The notes under the pieces were generated by a model. It saw only the letters and a program-made list of their open reading frames with translations. It was not told the DNA's origin and did no database searches. A DNA stretch of 64,000 nt from Psychrobacter immobilis (GTDB lineage Bacteria > Pseudomonadota > Gammaproteobacteria > Pseudomonadales > Moraxellaceae): positions 124,001 through 188,000 of the forward strand of contig NZ_CAJGZJ010000003.1 in assembly GCF_904846225.1 (NCBI RefSeq), read 5' to 3'. Shown one piece after another: positions 34,285 through 44,066 of this stretch. Position 1 is the first letter of the stretch; the number at the start of each line of letters is the position of its first letter. The translations under genes were made by a program, and so were the position numbers.

Positions 34285-35856
34285 ATGACTAAACCTAAAA
34301 AAAACGTATCTAACGAGTCACCGATGACTCAGGATTTAACAGACCCTGCTGATATTATGGCCAAACCAAAATCTTTAACTCAAACCGCGACTGAAGCTTC
34401 TATAACAAATGAGAGGCCAGATGATACTGAGTCAGACGAACTTGGTAAGGACATGGCTTGTGAGCAGGCACCTAAAACTGAAGCAAAAGTAAAAATGGAA
34501 TCCCTTTCGCCTGACGTGGTGGTTGCGTCATTAGAAGATTCTGAGGCAAACGTCCACTCAGATGAAGACCAATCACAAGTAGCATCAGAAGAAGAAACTA
34601 TAAAGCCAGAATGTATAGCAGTAGAGGACACCGAGGCAGAAAAATTTTCAGCACAGGATTCAAGCCAGCTAGAACCCGAAAGCGAGGAGTTAACGGCAAA
34701 TAACGATAGTGAACTGCCAGAAGAGGATAAGGAAAAAGAGAAAGAAGAGGACAAAGTCAAAGAAAAGAAAGAAGCCAAGCTCGAGTCTTATAAGCAATTT
34801 GTCGCAGAACAATTTAATAATAAAAAAGTCGATTACCCAGAAGTCAGGGTCACTATTGAAGCCAACGCTTTGCCCAGTAAAATGTATTTTATTATGAATA
34901 CGCTTTCTGCCATCATCGCAAGCTATGGGCTAGTGACCAATTCAGCAGCCGTGGTCATTGGCGCCATGTTAGTTGCAATGATGTTAGGCCCTATTACGGG
35001 GGTAGCATTGGCGATCATTGACTATCGTATGCCGCTACTGCGTAAGTCTTTGCTCACTGTCTTGGCGGGTGTATCTTTGGTTATTTTGGTCGGATTTGTG
35101 GTTGGCCTATTGCATCAAGGTCAGCCATTGACGAATGAGATTTTATCTCGCACTCAGCCTACCTCTATGGATTTAATGATTGCCTTGGCTGGTGGTACTG
35201 CGGGTGCATATGCGATGGTATCACCGCACTTATCTGTGGCTGTCGTCGGAGTCGCCGTTGCCACAGCCTTAGTGCCGCCCTTAGCTGCCAGTGGTATTTT
35301 ATTTGCTAATGGTGAGATGCAGATGGGGCTTGGCGCTGCCTTATTAGCCTTGACTAACATCATTGCTATTCAGTTCACCAACGCCATGGTGCTGTGGTTT
35401 TTGGGATTCCGTCGACTAGTAGATGATGATTATAAAACTGGTGCTTCTTTGATATTTTTGCGCCGCAATGCCGTCACACTTTTATTATTGGTCGGTTTAG
35501 GGATTTATCTGACCATCAACCTAAATACCAATGCCAAAAAACAAGCCTTTGAGAATAATGTTAAACAAACAATCAATATGTACTTTATCGATCAAGGTAA
35601 TGTACTGACCAATACTCAATTTGATAAAAATGACAACTTTCAAATCATTCGTGCAGTAATCCGTGGTGAGACCAGCCCAAGCTCGCAAGATGTACAACAG
35701 ATAGAAGATATAATTACAAAAGACATGGCAAAAAATTTCCCAGATTATTTGCCTATTAAATTGCAATTACGATACCTACCAGTACAAGTCATTGAGTCTA
35801 ATCCTTTAATAAAAGACAAGCTTAATGAAACCGATGCTGCAATTTTGACCAATTAA
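34285..35856 (+). CDS. DUF389 membrane protein with long acidic N terminus
   Basis: A 523-residue protein. Residues 1-175 are a strongly acidic, low-complexity tail, ending in an EEDKEKEKEEDKVKEKKEA-type charged stretch. A membrane domain of the DUF389/TIGR00341 type follows (about 195-405), with six to seven helices and the blocks SYGLVTNSAAVVIGAMLVAM and VGVAVATALVPPLAASGILF. A C-terminal soluble part (about 415-523) is last. The family's function is unknown. The acidic tail is far longer than in most members and is probably cytosolic and disordered. Confidence 0.85.
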   Translation: MTKPKKNVSNESPMTQDLTDPADIMAKPKSLTQTATEASITNERPDDTESDELGKDMACEQAPKTEAKVKMESLSPDVVVASLEDSEANVHSDEDQSQVASEEETIKPECIAVEDTEAEKFSAQDSSQLEPESEELTANNDSELPEEDKEKEKEEDKVKEKKEAKLESYKQFVAEQFNNKKVDYPEVRVTIEANALPSKMYFIMNTLSAIIASYGLVTNSAAVVIGAMLVAMMLGPITGVALAIIDYRMPLLRKSLLTVLAGVSLVILVGFVVGLLHQGQPLTNEILSRTQPTSMDLMIALAGGTAGAYAMVSPHLSVAVVGVAVATALVPPLAASGILFANGEMQMGLGAALLALTNIIAIQFTNAMVLWFLGFRRLVDDDYKTGASLIFLRRNAVTLLLLVGLGIYLTINLNTNAKKQAFENNVKQTINMYFIDQGNVLTNTQFDKNDNFQIIRAVIRGETSPSSQDVQQIEDIITKDMAKNFPDYLPIKLQLRYLPVQVIESNPLIKDKLNETDAAILTN

Positions 35857-36014
35857 CATCTATTTTAGCCAGCTACTTTTGGTTGACCAAAATGCTGGTT
35901 TTATTCATAGAATATCCTAGCGGTTATAACTCTTATACCAAGAGCTTGGGCGTTTGTGCTAAAATCGCATGCAAAATTATTTTACTCAATTCTATCTGTC
36001 AGTAAGGAGCCGCT

Positions 36015-38687
36015 GTGAGCCAGCCATTTCGCTCAGCCGATATTCGCCAAGCCTTTATCGATTTTTTTATAAGCAAGCAGCATACCCCAGTCCCATCGTC
36101 TAGTTTGATTCCGCACAATGACCCAACATTGCTATTTACCAATGCGGGTATGAATCAATTTAAAGAGACATTTTTGGGTATGGAGCCGCGTGACTATACA
36201 CGTGCCGTGACCTCACAAAAATGTGTACGTGCTGGTGGTAAGCATAACGACTTGGATAATGTCGGTTATACCGCGCGTCATCATACTTTTTTTGAGATGC
36301 TAGGTAACTTCTCATTTGGTGATTACTTCAAGCAAGCAGGTATCGAATACATTTGGGAGTTTTTAACCTCAGATGAGTGGCTAGCGATTGATAAAAATCG
36401 TTTGTATGTCACCATTTACGAAACCGACGATGAAGCGTTTGATATTTGGAATAAAAACATTGGTATTCCAAGTGAACGCATTATTCGTATCGGTGATAAT
36501 AAAGGCGCGCCTTACGCATCAGATAATTTTTGGACCATGGGCGATACTGGTCCTTGTGGCCCTTGTACCGAGGTTTTTTATGACCATGGCGCCGATATCG
36601 AAGGCGGTCTACCGGGTACACCTGAAGAAGATGGCGATCGCTATATCGAGATTTGGAACTGCGTGTTCATGCAGTTCAATCGTCAAAAAGACGGTACGCT
36701 ACTACCGTTACCTGCGCCAAGTGTTGATACTGGTATGGGACTTGAGCGTATTAGTGCCATCATGCAAGGCGTTCATGGCAACTATGAGATAGATCTATTT
36801 ACTCATTTGATGGATGCAGCAGCTGATATTTTAGAGATTGACAATGAAAAACAGTCATCACTAAAAGTCATCGCTGATCACATTCGTGCTGTATCGTTTT
36901 TGATCGCTGATGGTGTCACGCCAAGTAACGAAGGTCGCGGCTATGTACTGCGCCGTGTGATTCGTCGTGCCGTTCGTCATGGTAATAAGCTTGGCGCAGA
37001 CAGTGATTTCTTTTATAAAATGGTCGCGCCACTGGTGGCTGAAATGGGCACCGCCTATCCTGAGCTAGCAGACAAGCAAAGCGTCATCGAAAACGCCATT
37101 CAAAAAGAAGAAACACAGTTTGCCAAGACATTGGCGCAAGGTTTACGCTTGCTTGCCAGCGAACTTGAAGGTTTACAAGATGGTGACACGCTATCTGGAG
37201 AGGCGGCGTTCAAGCTTTATGACACTTATGGTTTTCCAATCGATTTAACTGCGGATATCACTCGTGAACGCGGTATTGCCATTGATGAAGCTGAGTTCGA
37301 TGAGCATATGCAAGCACAGCGTGAGCGTGCTCGTGATGCAGGCAAATTCGACGTCGATTATAGCAGCGTCATTCAAGTAGAGGCGCCGACGACCTTTATC
37401 GGTTATGAGCAACTTGAAGAAGATGGCGTGACTGTTGACGCTCTTTACCAAGACGGCAATCCAGCAAACAGTTTGACCGAAGGCACGGAAGGCGTAGTGG
37501 TACTTAACCGTACACCGTTTTATGCCGAAGGTGGTGGTCAGGTTGGTGAGCTGGGTGAAATCCGTACCGCGACAGGCGTCTTTGACGTTCAAGATACCAA
37601 AAAATCTGGTCAGGCGATTATCCATTATGGTGTGGTTACCATGGGTGATATCAGCACTAAGCAAACGGCAGATGCTCAAGTTCTCTCTAGTATCCGTGCG
37701 GCAAGTGCCAAAAACCACTCTGCCACTCACCTATTGCACGCGGCACTAAGAGAAGTATTGGGCGCAGAAGTCACGCAAAAAGGCTCACTGGTTTCAAGCG
37801 AAGTGCTACGTTTTGATTTCTCATATGACAAGCCTGTCAGTAACGCCGAGATTACGCGTGTAGAATGTCTCGTCAACGAGCAAATCCAAGCAAATACGCC
37901 TGCCCGCATTGAGAATATGTCTATTGATGAAGCAATGAAACAAGGTGCCATGGCGCTGTTTGGCGAAAAATATGGCAGCGAGGTTCGTGTCCTTACTATG
38001 GGTACAGATAGTATCGTAGACGGTCAGCGCAAGCCTTTCTCTATCGAGCTATGCGGTGGTTTGCATGTACAACGCACTGGTGATATTGGCGTCTTAAAAA
38101 TCACTAGCGAATCAGGCATTGCTGCCGGTATTCGTCGTATCGAAGCCGTCACTGGCATGAATGCGGTCAAAAACATTCAGCAAAACGAACAACAACTCAG
38201 TGAATTGGCCAGTCAGCTAAAAGTAAAACGTCCCGAAGTGGCGCAGCGTGTGCGCACTATGGCGGACAAGCAGCGCGACTTAGAAAAGCAGTTAGAGCGT
38301 TTACAGCAGAAGATAGCCAGCGCGCAAGCAGCCAATTTATTAGATGACGTTCAGACCATCGCAGGCACGCCGGTTCTTATCAGTATGCTAAGTGGTATCG
38401 ATGGCAAATCTATTCGTACGCTTATGGACGATATTAAATCCAAACTGCCTGATAGCGTCATTGTCTTGATTGGGGATAAAGACAACCAATTAGCACTAGC
38501 AGCCAATGTGGCAAAATCTCTCACCGCTAAAGTAAAAGCGGGTGATATTATTCGTCACTTGGCAGGTGAGCTTGGCGGTAAAGGCGGTGGTAAACCTGAC
38601 TATGCACAAGGCGGCGCACCAAAGTCTAGCAACAGCACAGCCGTTGTTAATGCGCTACCTGCTTGGATTGAAACCCAGCTCGGCTAA
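36015..38687 (+). CDS. alaS: Alanyl-tRNA synthetase
   Basis: An 890-residue enzyme charging tRNA-Ala and clearing mischarged Ser/Gly. The catalytic domain starts [20 protein letters not shown]. The editing-domain metal site HSATHLLH is near residue 568, with its cysteine in CGGLH near 680. The C-Ala domain (about 740-890) ends [14 protein letters not shown]. The start is GTG, with GGAG four bases upstream. It is followed by lysC and csrA, the order alaS-lysC-csrA known in Pseudomonas and relatives. Confidence 0.98.
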   Translation: MSQPFRSADIRQAFIDFFISKQHTPVPSSSLIPHNDPTLLFTNAGMNQFKETFLGMEPRDYTRAVTSQKCVRAGGKHNDLDNVGYTARHHTFFEMLGNFSFGDYFKQAGIEYIWEFLTSDEWLAIDKNRLYVTIYETDDEAFDIWNKNIGIPSERIIRIGDNKGAPYASDNFWTMGDTGPCGPCTEVFYDHGADIEGGLPGTPEEDGDRYIEIWNCVFMQFNRQKDGTLLPLPAPSVDTGMGLERISAIMQGVHGNYEIDLFTHLMDAAADILEIDNEKQSSLKVIADHIRAVSFLIADGVTPSNEGRGYVLRRVIRRAVRHGNKLGADSDFFYKMVAPLVAEMGTAYPELADKQSVIENAIQKEETQFAKTLAQGLRLLASELEGLQDGDTLSGEAAFKLYDTYGFPIDLTADITRERGIAIDEAEFDEHMQAQRERARDAGKFDVDYSSVIQVEAPTTFIGYEQLEEDGVTVDALYQDGNPANSLTEGTEGVVVLNRTPFYAEGGGQVGELGEIRTATGVFDVQDTKKSGQAIIHYGVVTMGDISTKQTADAQVLSSIRAASAKNHSATHLLHAALREVLGAEVTQKGSLVSSEVLRFDFSYDKPVSNAEITRVECLVNEQIQANTPARIENMSIDEAMKQGAMALFGEKYGSEVRVLTMGTDSIVDGQRKPFSIELCGGLHVQRTGDIGVLKITSESGIAAGIRRIEAVTGMNAVKNIQQNEQQLSELASQLKVKRPEVAQRVRTMADKQRDLEKQLERLQQKIASAQAANLLDDVQTIAGTPVLISMLSGIDGKSIRTLMDDIKSKLPDSVIVLIGDKDNQLALAANVAKSLTAKVKAGDIIRHLAGELGGKGGGKPDYAQGGAPKSSNSTAVVNALPAWIETQLG

Positions 38688-38992
38688 GCATTAAGTCAAG
38701 TACAATTCTGCTAAATTGCCCGCAGAGTATGCGATTGGTTATAACCACTATAACCAATCGCCATGTATATAGACCACGCTGACACTTAACGTTGTGACGC
38801 AAATATGCTATAAAGGTCAACGTCTGAACATATCGCTCATTTATTAAGTATCAAATAAGTAACATTGAAAAAATAAAAAGCATAGGACGCAACCCTTATA
38901 ATACGGCTTTATCTATGCAAGCATTGATCGACAGTCACATTGGCTCTCATCGATGATAAAAAAGGCCATTAATGAATAATAGGTAGGTTTTT
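38688..38992. other. alaS-lysC intergenic region
   Basis: Contains the inverted repeat above and must carry the lysC promoter. I looked for a lysine riboswitch and saw none of its conserved helices. The start of lysC is preceded by TAGGTAGG-like sequence at 38981-38987. Confidence 0.45.
38731..38761. promoter_or_regulatory. Perfect 13-bp inverted repeat between alaS and lysC
   Basis: GCGATTGGTTATA, ACCAC loop, TATAACCAATCGC. There is no T-run on either side, so it is not a standard terminator. It could be an mRNA-stabilising hairpin at the alaS end or an operator. Confidence 0.6.
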
Positions 38993-40279
38993 ATGGCGTT
39001 AATAGTACAGAAATACGGCGGCACCTCGATGGGTAGTATCGACCGCATTAAAAACGTCGCCAAACGAGTCAAACGCTGGCATGATAATGGCCATCAAATA
39101 GTCGTTGTGGTATCTGCCATGAGTGGCGAAACCAACCGTTTAATTGATCTGGCGCGCCAAATCAGCAATCAGCCTGATCCTCGCGAATACGATCAAATGG
39201 TCTCAACGGGTGAGCAGGTTTCTATCTCCTTGCTCGCCATGGCGATTAAAGAGCTTGGTATTGGGGCGCGCTCATTTACGGGTCGTCAAGTTGCCATCAA
39301 AACCGACAGCGCCCACAATAAAGCGCGTATTGAAAGTATCGATGATAAAAATATTCGTGAGCAGTTAGATGCTGGCAATATCGTCATCGTTGCAGGCTTT
39401 CAAGGTATTGACGAAGAAGGCAACGCAACCACGTTAGGCCGCGGTGGTTCTGATACCACAGGCGTCGCTATTGCCGCCGCACTAGGTGCTGATGAATGTC
39501 AAATCTACACTGATGTCGATGGCGTCTATACCACTGACCCGCGCGTGACTTCAAAAGCCAAAAAGCTTGAAAAAATCACCTTTGAAGAAATGCTTGAAAT
39601 GGCAAGTCTTGGCTCTAAAATTCTACAAATCCGCTCAGTAGAGTTCGCTGGCAAGTACGGTGTGCCTTTGCGTGTGCTATCTAGCTTTGATGAAAATACC
39701 GACGGCAGTTTTGACCAAGAGTTTCAAGACAACGTCGGCACCCTAATTACGATAGACGAAGGAGACAATATGGAACAGGCAATCATTTCAGGTATCGCCT
39801 TTAACAGAGACGAAGCAAAAATTGTAGTGCGCGGTGTACCTGACCATCCTGGTATCGCTTCTGCTATCTTAAGCCCGATTGGTCGCGCCAATATCGAAAT
39901 CGATATGATTGTGCAAAATCTTTCGGTCAATGGTACGACAGATTTTACTTTTACGGTCAATCGCTCTGATTTAGACAAAACCATGAAAGTGCTTAACGAA
40001 GAAGTCAAAGACGAGATTGGTGCCAAAGAAATACTAGGCAATAGCGAAGTTGTCAAAGTGTCTTTGGTTGGTGTCGGTATGCGCTCACACGCCGGTGTCG
40101 CAAGCCTAATGTTCCAAACACTGGCTGAAAACAATATCAATATTCAAATGATATCGACCAGTGAAATCAAAGTATCTGTTCTGATTCAAGATCAGTATTT
40201 AGAAAAAGCCGTTAAGTCATTACATACCGCATTTGGTCTTGACCGTGAAGATGGCGAAAGTAAAATCGCTGGACTGTGA
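38993..40279 (+). CDS. lysC: Aspartate kinase
   Basis: A 428-residue enzyme that phosphorylates aspartate, the first step to lysine, threonine, methionine and diaminopimelate. The kinase domain (1-245) begins with KYGGTSMG (7-14) and includes the SGERVSI-like STGEQVSISLL and GRGGSDTTGVA. Two ACT domains (about 265-428) provide allosteric control by lysine/threonine. An internal ATG at 39770, preceded by GGAGA, could produce a separate regulatory beta subunit, as in Pseudomonas and Bacillus. A MITE sits eight bases after the stop. Confidence 0.98.
   Translation: MALIVQKYGGTSMGSIDRIKNVAKRVKRWHDNGHQIVVVVSAMSGETNRLIDLARQISNQPDPREYDQMVSTGEQVSISLLAMAIKELGIGARSFTGRQVAIKTDSAHNKARIESIDDKNIREQLDAGNIVIVAGFQGIDEEGNATTLGRGGSDTTGVAIAAALGADECQIYTDVDGVYTTDPRVTSKAKKLEKITFEEMLEMASLGSKILQIRSVEFAGKYGVPLRVLSSFDENTDGSFDQEFQDNVGTLITIDEGDNMEQAIISGIAFNRDEAKIVVRGVPDHPGIASAILSPIGRANIEIDMIVQNLSVNGTTDFTFTVNRSDLDKTMKVLNEEVKDEIGAKEILGNSEVVKVSLVGVGMRSHAGVASLMFQTLAENNINIQMISTSEIKVSVLIQDQYLEKAVKSLHTAFGLDREDGESKIAGL
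39770..40279 (+). CDS. Aspartate kinase beta subunit (internal start within lysC)
   Basis: The in-frame ATG 260 codons into lysC is preceded by GAAGGAGAC (spacing 5), a better ribosome binding site than many gene starts in this window. The product would be 169 residues starting MEQAIISGIAFNRDEAKIVV and would consist of the two ACT domains only. Alpha2beta2 aspartate kinases using such an internal start are known in several bacteria. Its use here is inference. Confidence 0.6.
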   Translation: MEQAIISGIAFNRDEAKIVVRGVPDHPGIASAILSPIGRANIEIDMIVQNLSVNGTTDFTFTVNRSDLDKTMKVLNEEVKDEIGAKEILGNSEVVKVSLVGVGMRSHAGVASLMFQTLAENNINIQMISTSEIKVSVLIQDQYLEKAVKSLHTAFGLDREDGESKIAGL

Positions 40280-40286
40280 TATTTAC

Positions 40287-40459
40287 TAGGGCGTGTCCTC
40301 AATCTGAAAATGGTGATAAAAATAAGATAAATGGCAGCCAAACAAGGAAAATAGTGCAGATAATATCGAGATATTGACTAGCTATTTGACGATGTTTGGC
40401 AAGATTTAGCTATTTTTAACCCATTTAGTCGTTTTTGTTCAGATTGAAGACACGCCCTA
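40287..40459 (+). mobile_element. MITE, 173 bp, copy 2
   Basis: Terminal inverted repeats CTAGGGCGTGTCCTCAATCT and its mirror (AGATTGAAGACACGCCCTAG) match over about 23 bases with one mismatch. The interior is non-coding and equals the reverse complement of the copy at 14657, with the same 173-bp length. It lies between the lysC stop and the lysC terminator. Flanking CTAG on both sides may be the target duplication. Confidence 0.9.
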
Positions 40460-40523
40460 GCTATTAAAATATGGTTTTAGTGGTTACGGTCACATAATAA
40501 GCAAATATTGATAGTATTTAAGC

Positions 40524-40560
40524 AAAATAGGATCTATTTAGATCCTATTTTTATTTTTTA
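40524..40560 (+). terminator. Rho-independent terminator, presumably of lysC
   Basis: AAAATAGGATC TATTTA GATCCTATTTTTATTTTTT: a perfect 11-bp stem. It lies 245 bases after the lysC stop, displaced by the MITE. Confidence 0.88.
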
Positions 40561-40805
40561 TTATTGCTAAGGTTAATCTTTATCTAATAGTTTTGTGAAA
40601 ATCCGTGACACTATCTGTTATGCCCCCTATAATGGGGCTTTCATTTGGGCTAAATGAATTCACCTATCATTGCCGCTATTGGCACGATGTTAAGTATTGT
40701 GGTTGTCATTTATACACTGCATATTTAGTGCTGCGGTGATGTTCTGCAATTGAGTAATAATACAATGAGTAATAATTTGTTGATGCGACATAAGGAGTGT
40801 GACGC

Positions 40806-41051
40806 ATGTTAATTTTGACACGCCGCGTGGGCGAAACGCTAATGATTGGTGATGAGGTCAGTGTGACTGTCCTAGGTGTTAAAGGCAATCAAGTACGTAT
40901 TGGTGTAAACGCACCTAAAGATATTGCCGTACATCGCGAAGAGATTTACCAGCGTATTCAGCATGAGCGTTCTGTACAGTCGCAAATGCAGCATCTTGAG
41001 CAAGGCAGTTTTGCGCCTTCATTTGATGACGAAGATTATTTTAATCGTTAA
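40806..41051 (+). CDS. csrA: Carbon storage regulator CsrA
   Basis: An 81-residue RNA-binding dimer that controls translation and stability of many mRNAs by binding GGA motifs. The N terminus [20 protein letters not shown] and the [20 protein letters not shown] block, with the RNA-contact Arg near 44, are canonical. The C-terminal tail (about 60-81: acidic, Gln-rich, FDDEDYFNR) is longer than the 61 residues of E. coli CsrA. AAGGAG precedes the ATG. It follows lysC, as in Pseudomonas. Confidence 0.97.
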   Translation: MLILTRRVGETLMIGDEVSVTVLGVKGNQVRIGVNAPKDIAVHREEIYQRIQHERSVQSQMQHLEQGSFAPSFDDEDYFNR

Positions 41052-41186
41052 GCCAAGCTACAATATTTAAGGTTTAACGACATTTAAAGTTTAGTGACTA
41101 ATAATCCTCGAGCGCACAGGTATTACATTTTCATAAGCAGTATCTATAAACGCTGCTTTTTTAATCTGCTCTAAGGTCATTTATTT

Positions 41187-41561
41187 ATGAGTATCCGCCA
41201 ATCAGATGTATCGGCTTTACTTAATGGCTTGAACAAAAAAGCCATTGGATTCAATGATGTCATCAGTTTTATTGATGATTTTTACCGGTATGTACCTGCG
41301 CCTTTCGTTAATGGCATGGTACATAATGCAGCTGGTGAAAATGAAGGTAGTGCGAAGATTTTTGGTTTTGCCAAGCACCACGGTCTGAATCAATTGGATA
41401 CGCTAAAACTGTTCGGTGAGCATTATGCCAACGTTCAAGCAACGCCTAACGGTACAGATCATGCTAATATTCGCAATTTTCTCCATTGGGGCTGGCAAGG
41501 ATTCTTAATGCAAAAGAATCCATTAACGGTACGTCCTAGTGTTGATACGTCTGCGCTTTAA
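41187..41561 (+). CDS. HopJ-family protein
   Basis: A 124-residue protein of the HopJ family (PF08888). The FIDDFYRYVPAPFVNG, GENEGSAKIFGFAKHHGL and FGEHYANV blocks are typical. Despite the name (HopPmaJ of Pseudomonas syringae), most homologues lie in bacteria without type III secretion and are small cytosolic proteins of unknown role. No secretion genes are nearby, so an effector function is unlikely. A terminator follows. Confidence 0.88.
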   Translation: MSIRQSDVSALLNGLNKKAIGFNDVISFIDDFYRYVPAPFVNGMVHNAAGENEGSAKIFGFAKHHGLNQLDTLKLFGEHYANVQATPNGTDHANIRNFLHWGWQGFLMQKNPLTVRPSVDTSAL

Positions 41562-41581
41562 TAATTAATTTATTCAGCAAT

Positions 41582-41613
41582 AAAAAAGCCACGCTAACTA
41601 GCGTGGCTTTTTT
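41582..41613 (+). terminator. Rho-independent terminator, shared by convergent genes
   Basis: AAAAAAGCCACGC TAACTA GCGTGGCTTTTTT: perfect, with A and T runs on both sides, so it can serve the HopJ gene and the convergent YeaC-like gene. Confidence 0.92.
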
Positions 41614-41640
41614 ATTATGTGTCATTATCGATGATTGAGC

Positions 41641-41952
41641 CTATTTATCACGAAATTTAATAGGTTGTACCGCGCCTTTAGGATTGGGCATATTAGGATA
41701 GTGATGCTCATGCTCGACATCGCATTCAGCACCAGCAATAGAACCATCTTCTTTGACTGGTTTGTGAATGTAGCCCGTGCGCTCGGCAGGTGACAGATGT
41801 TCATGCTCCCAAACCATTACCGCTTGCATACACGTCTCGCGCTGCTCAGCACTCAGCTTGCGACCATCAGGCCATTTACCCAGCTCAATCGCCATACGAA
41901 ATTTATCAACCACTTCTGGCGTTAAACTTGCTAATATTGTTTGTTTATCCAT
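41641..41952 (-). CDS. YeaC-like DUF1315 protein
   Basis: A 103-residue cytosolic protein of the YeaC/DUF1315 family. GKWPDGRKLSAEQRETCMQA followed by VMVWEHEHL is the family core. The C-terminal part is His/Cys-rich (ECDVEHEHHYPN). The function is unknown. It lies 56 bases after nadK on the same strand and may share its transcript. Confidence 0.85.
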   Translation of the reverse strand: MDKQTILASLTPEVVDKFRMAIELGKWPDGRKLSAEQRETCMQAVMVWEHEHLSPAERTGYIHKPVKEDGSIAGAECDVEHEHHYPNMPNPKGAVQPIKFRDK

Positions 41953-42008
41953 CTTACCTACTCTCCACTACTGTTTTTTATACTGCTATTTTTATACTAT
42001 AGACGCTA

Positions 42009-43013
42009 TTATTCATCGTCTATAATATCATCATCAACGTCAAGACTGAATTCTTCTGCATGGACGTTCCAGTGCAACTTCGTGCGACATGCTTCATAGA
42101 AGTCAAACCCTGGCGGATGTAATAGGGTCAATTTATCAGGATGCTTACGAATATAAAGCCGTTGCTCTTGTTCAAGTGGGACGCTTGGCTTGCCATCTGC
42201 ACTAACCATCGGTTGAGTACGATTGTCTTCATGGATGCGGATACAAATCTCGCTGTTACCACTCACCACAATCGGTCGACTAGATAACGTATGTGGATGC
42301 ATAGGTACCAGACAGATGGCATCCATGCTCGGATGAATGATGGGGCCGCCACCAGATAGCGCATAAGCAGTTGAGCCAGTCGGTGTCGCCGCTATCAAGC
42401 CATCGCTATGCTGTCTATAAACATCCTGACCATCAATTTTCATCTGAAAGTCAATCATATGTACCGATTTTCCTGCATGCAACACCACATCATTGAGCGC
42501 CATGTCCTCATGAATGATATTGCGCCCTTCTCGTATCTCCATGGTTAATAGAAACCGATGATCCAATTGATAGTCGCCCATCAATACTTGGCGTAGTTTA
42601 AAGGCGGCTTCATCAGGTTTTACGTCGGCTAAAAAACCCAAACGGCCACGATTGATACCTAATACAGGCACACGATAACGCGCCAGCGCCTCAGCGGCGT
42701 GCAATATCGAACCATCACCACCAACCACGATAACCAAATCACAAATCTCACCAATCAAGCCACGCTTAACAATTTTGACTTTTTCAATCTCGGTCAGATC
42801 TAATGTCGGCAAATTCGCCGTTTGCATATCCATAATCAATGTAAGATTCATATCATTGATGGTTTGAGCAATCTGTACTAGACTTTGGGTGACGCTACGC
42901 TTACCCGCGCGGCCCATCAAACCAATGCGCCTAAAAGCAGGATTTTTGATCGCGTGGAACAGCTCTGATTCATGTAAGTGCGGTAATCTTGCTGACTGCG
43001 CTGAGTTTTCCAT
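42009..43013 (-). CDS. nadK: NAD kinase
   Basis: A 334-residue enzyme that makes NADP from NAD and ATP in the cytosol. It has GGDGS (about residue 98), NRGRLGFLAD, the NE-type adenine-binding region ALNDVVLHAGK, and TPTGSTAYALSGGGPI. It is slightly longer than E. coli NadK (292) because of an N-terminal extension of about 25 residues and an acidic tail (FSLDVDDDIIDDE). Single gene, followed by the YeaC-like gene. Confidence 0.97.
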   Translation of the reverse strand: MENSAQSARLPHLHESELFHAIKNPAFRRIGLMGRAGKRSVTQSLVQIAQTINDMNLTLIMDMQTANLPTLDLTEIEKVKIVKRGLIGEICDLVIVVGGDGSILHAAEALARYRVPVLGINRGRLGFLADVKPDEAAFKLRQVLMGDYQLDHRFLLTMEIREGRNIIHEDMALNDVVLHAGKSVHMIDFQMKIDGQDVYRQHSDGLIAATPTGSTAYALSGGGPIIHPSMDAICLVPMHPHTLSSRPIVVSGNSEICIRIHEDNRTQPMVSADGKPSVPLEQEQRLYIRKHPDKLTLLHPPGFDFYEACRTKLHWNVHAEEFSLDVDDDIIDDE

Positions 43014-43314
43014 AAAACGACTCGGTATAACGATAAAGTACAGGGGAATGATAGCGGTAAATACACGCTTAGACTAGCATGTTTATGAATTATCGTTGTT
43101 AACTGTCGTAATCAATGCCATATAAAAGCAGTCACAGGTTATCTTTAGACGCGCCTGTTTAGTGTTTAGTGACGTATTACTTTTATGAATTAACAACCCT
43201 CTCTAACGTGTTGTAAAGCATTGACAGTTGTCACGTAAACACCGTTGACAATAATGGCGGTTTTGCTAAAGTAGCTAATATCTATATTATTTTTACTTTA
43301 TTAAGGACATATTT
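43014..43314. other. Divergent region, nadK / Bax-inhibitor-1 gene
   Basis: Contains the promoter at 43245-43272 and, just before it, a second TTGACA at 43221. No gene was seen. Confidence 0.45.
43245..43272 (+). promoter_or_regulatory. Promoter of the Bax-inhibitor-1 family gene
   Basis: TTGACA (43245-43250), a 16-base spacer and TAAAGT (43267-43272), about 43 bases before the ATG. Confidence 0.5.
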
Positions 43315-44037
43315 ATGGCCAATCCTATTGTCAGTCGCGCAGAACTTGCGATCGGCGGTAATCCCATGACGGTCAAGGGTGTGATTCAAAAGACCAGTCT
43401 CCTACTTGGGTTATCAGCCATCACTGGTGTGGGCTTTTTCTTTTACGCGCTGATGGCTGGTTTATCGCAAGGTTTTATTACGATGGCAGCCTTTGGTAGC
43501 ATGTTTGCCGCTTTTGGTCTTGCCCTTTTCATCACCTTTAAACCACAAAAAGCCAAAACCTTTGCCGTTCCTTATGCTCTCTTAGAAGGTATATTTCTAG
43601 GTGGTATCTCGCTGTTTTTCATGAGAATGTATCCCAGCGTGCCAGTCACTGCCATGTGTGCAACGTTTGTGACAGCAGCGGTTATGCTAGGTCTATATCG
43701 CTCAGGTTTGATTAAAGTCACTCAGAAGTTTCGCTCAATTGTGACTTCAGCGCTAATCGCTATTATGCTCGTTTACGTCGCGCAGTGGGTTCTTTCTTTA
43801 GCGTTTGGTTCAAGCTTGCCATTTTTATTTGAAGGCGGCGTTATCGCTATTGGCTTTAGCTTATTCGTGATTGTTATCGCTTCTTTTACGTTGTTACTGG
43901 ACTTTGATAATATTGATCGCGGTGTGGCAATGGGTATCTCTGAAGACTATGAATGGTTATTCAGTATCGGTATCCTTGCAACGCTAGTGTGGATGTACAT
44001 CGAATTTATGCGTCTGCTAAGCTATCTACAAGACTGA
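43315..44037 (+). CDS. Bax inhibitor-1 family membrane protein
   Basis: A 240-residue inner membrane protein with seven hydrophobic segments, of the Bax1-I family (PF12811). VPYALLEGIFLGGISLFF and LDFDNIDRGVAMGISEDYEW are family blocks. The acidic motif near the last helices is linked to pH-sensitive calcium leak in BI-1 homologues. Its bacterial role is not settled. AAGGA is nine bases before the ATG. A terminator follows. Confidence 0.88.
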   Translation: MANPIVSRAELAIGGNPMTVKGVIQKTSLLLGLSAITGVGFFFYALMAGLSQGFITMAAFGSMFAAFGLALFITFKPQKAKTFAVPYALLEGIFLGGISLFFMRMYPSVPVTAMCATFVTAAVMLGLYRSGLIKVTQKFRSIVTSALIAIMLVYVAQWVLSLAFGSSLPFLFEGGVIAIGFSLFVIVIASFTLLLDFDNIDRGVAMGISEDYEWLFSIGILATLVWMYIEFMRLLSYLQD

Positions 44038-44066
44038 TATAAAAGCTGTCTAGCTATACTGTAAAT

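Larger units (their letters stand above)
40280..40805. other. lysC-csrA intergenic region
   Basis: Contains the MITE, the lysC terminator and the csrA promoter region. A small hairpin GCCCCCTATAATGGGGC lies near 40622-40638. A 24-codon hydrophobic frame at 40654-40728 (MNSPIIAAIGTMLSIVVVIY, then TLHI) has no clear ribosome binding site and is left unannotated. Confidence 0.45.

Noticed and set aside
38762..38992. Lysine riboswitch before lysC
   Set aside because: The conserved riboswitch helices and loops are not visible. The leader is AT-rich and lacks a terminator.
40654..40728. 24-residue hydrophobic frame before csrA
   Set aside because: Could be a tiny membrane peptide, but there is no Shine-Dalgarno sequence and no supporting context.
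41187..41561. Type III effector
   Set aside because: The HopJ name is historical. No secretion genes are nearby and the family is widespread in bacteria without type III systems.
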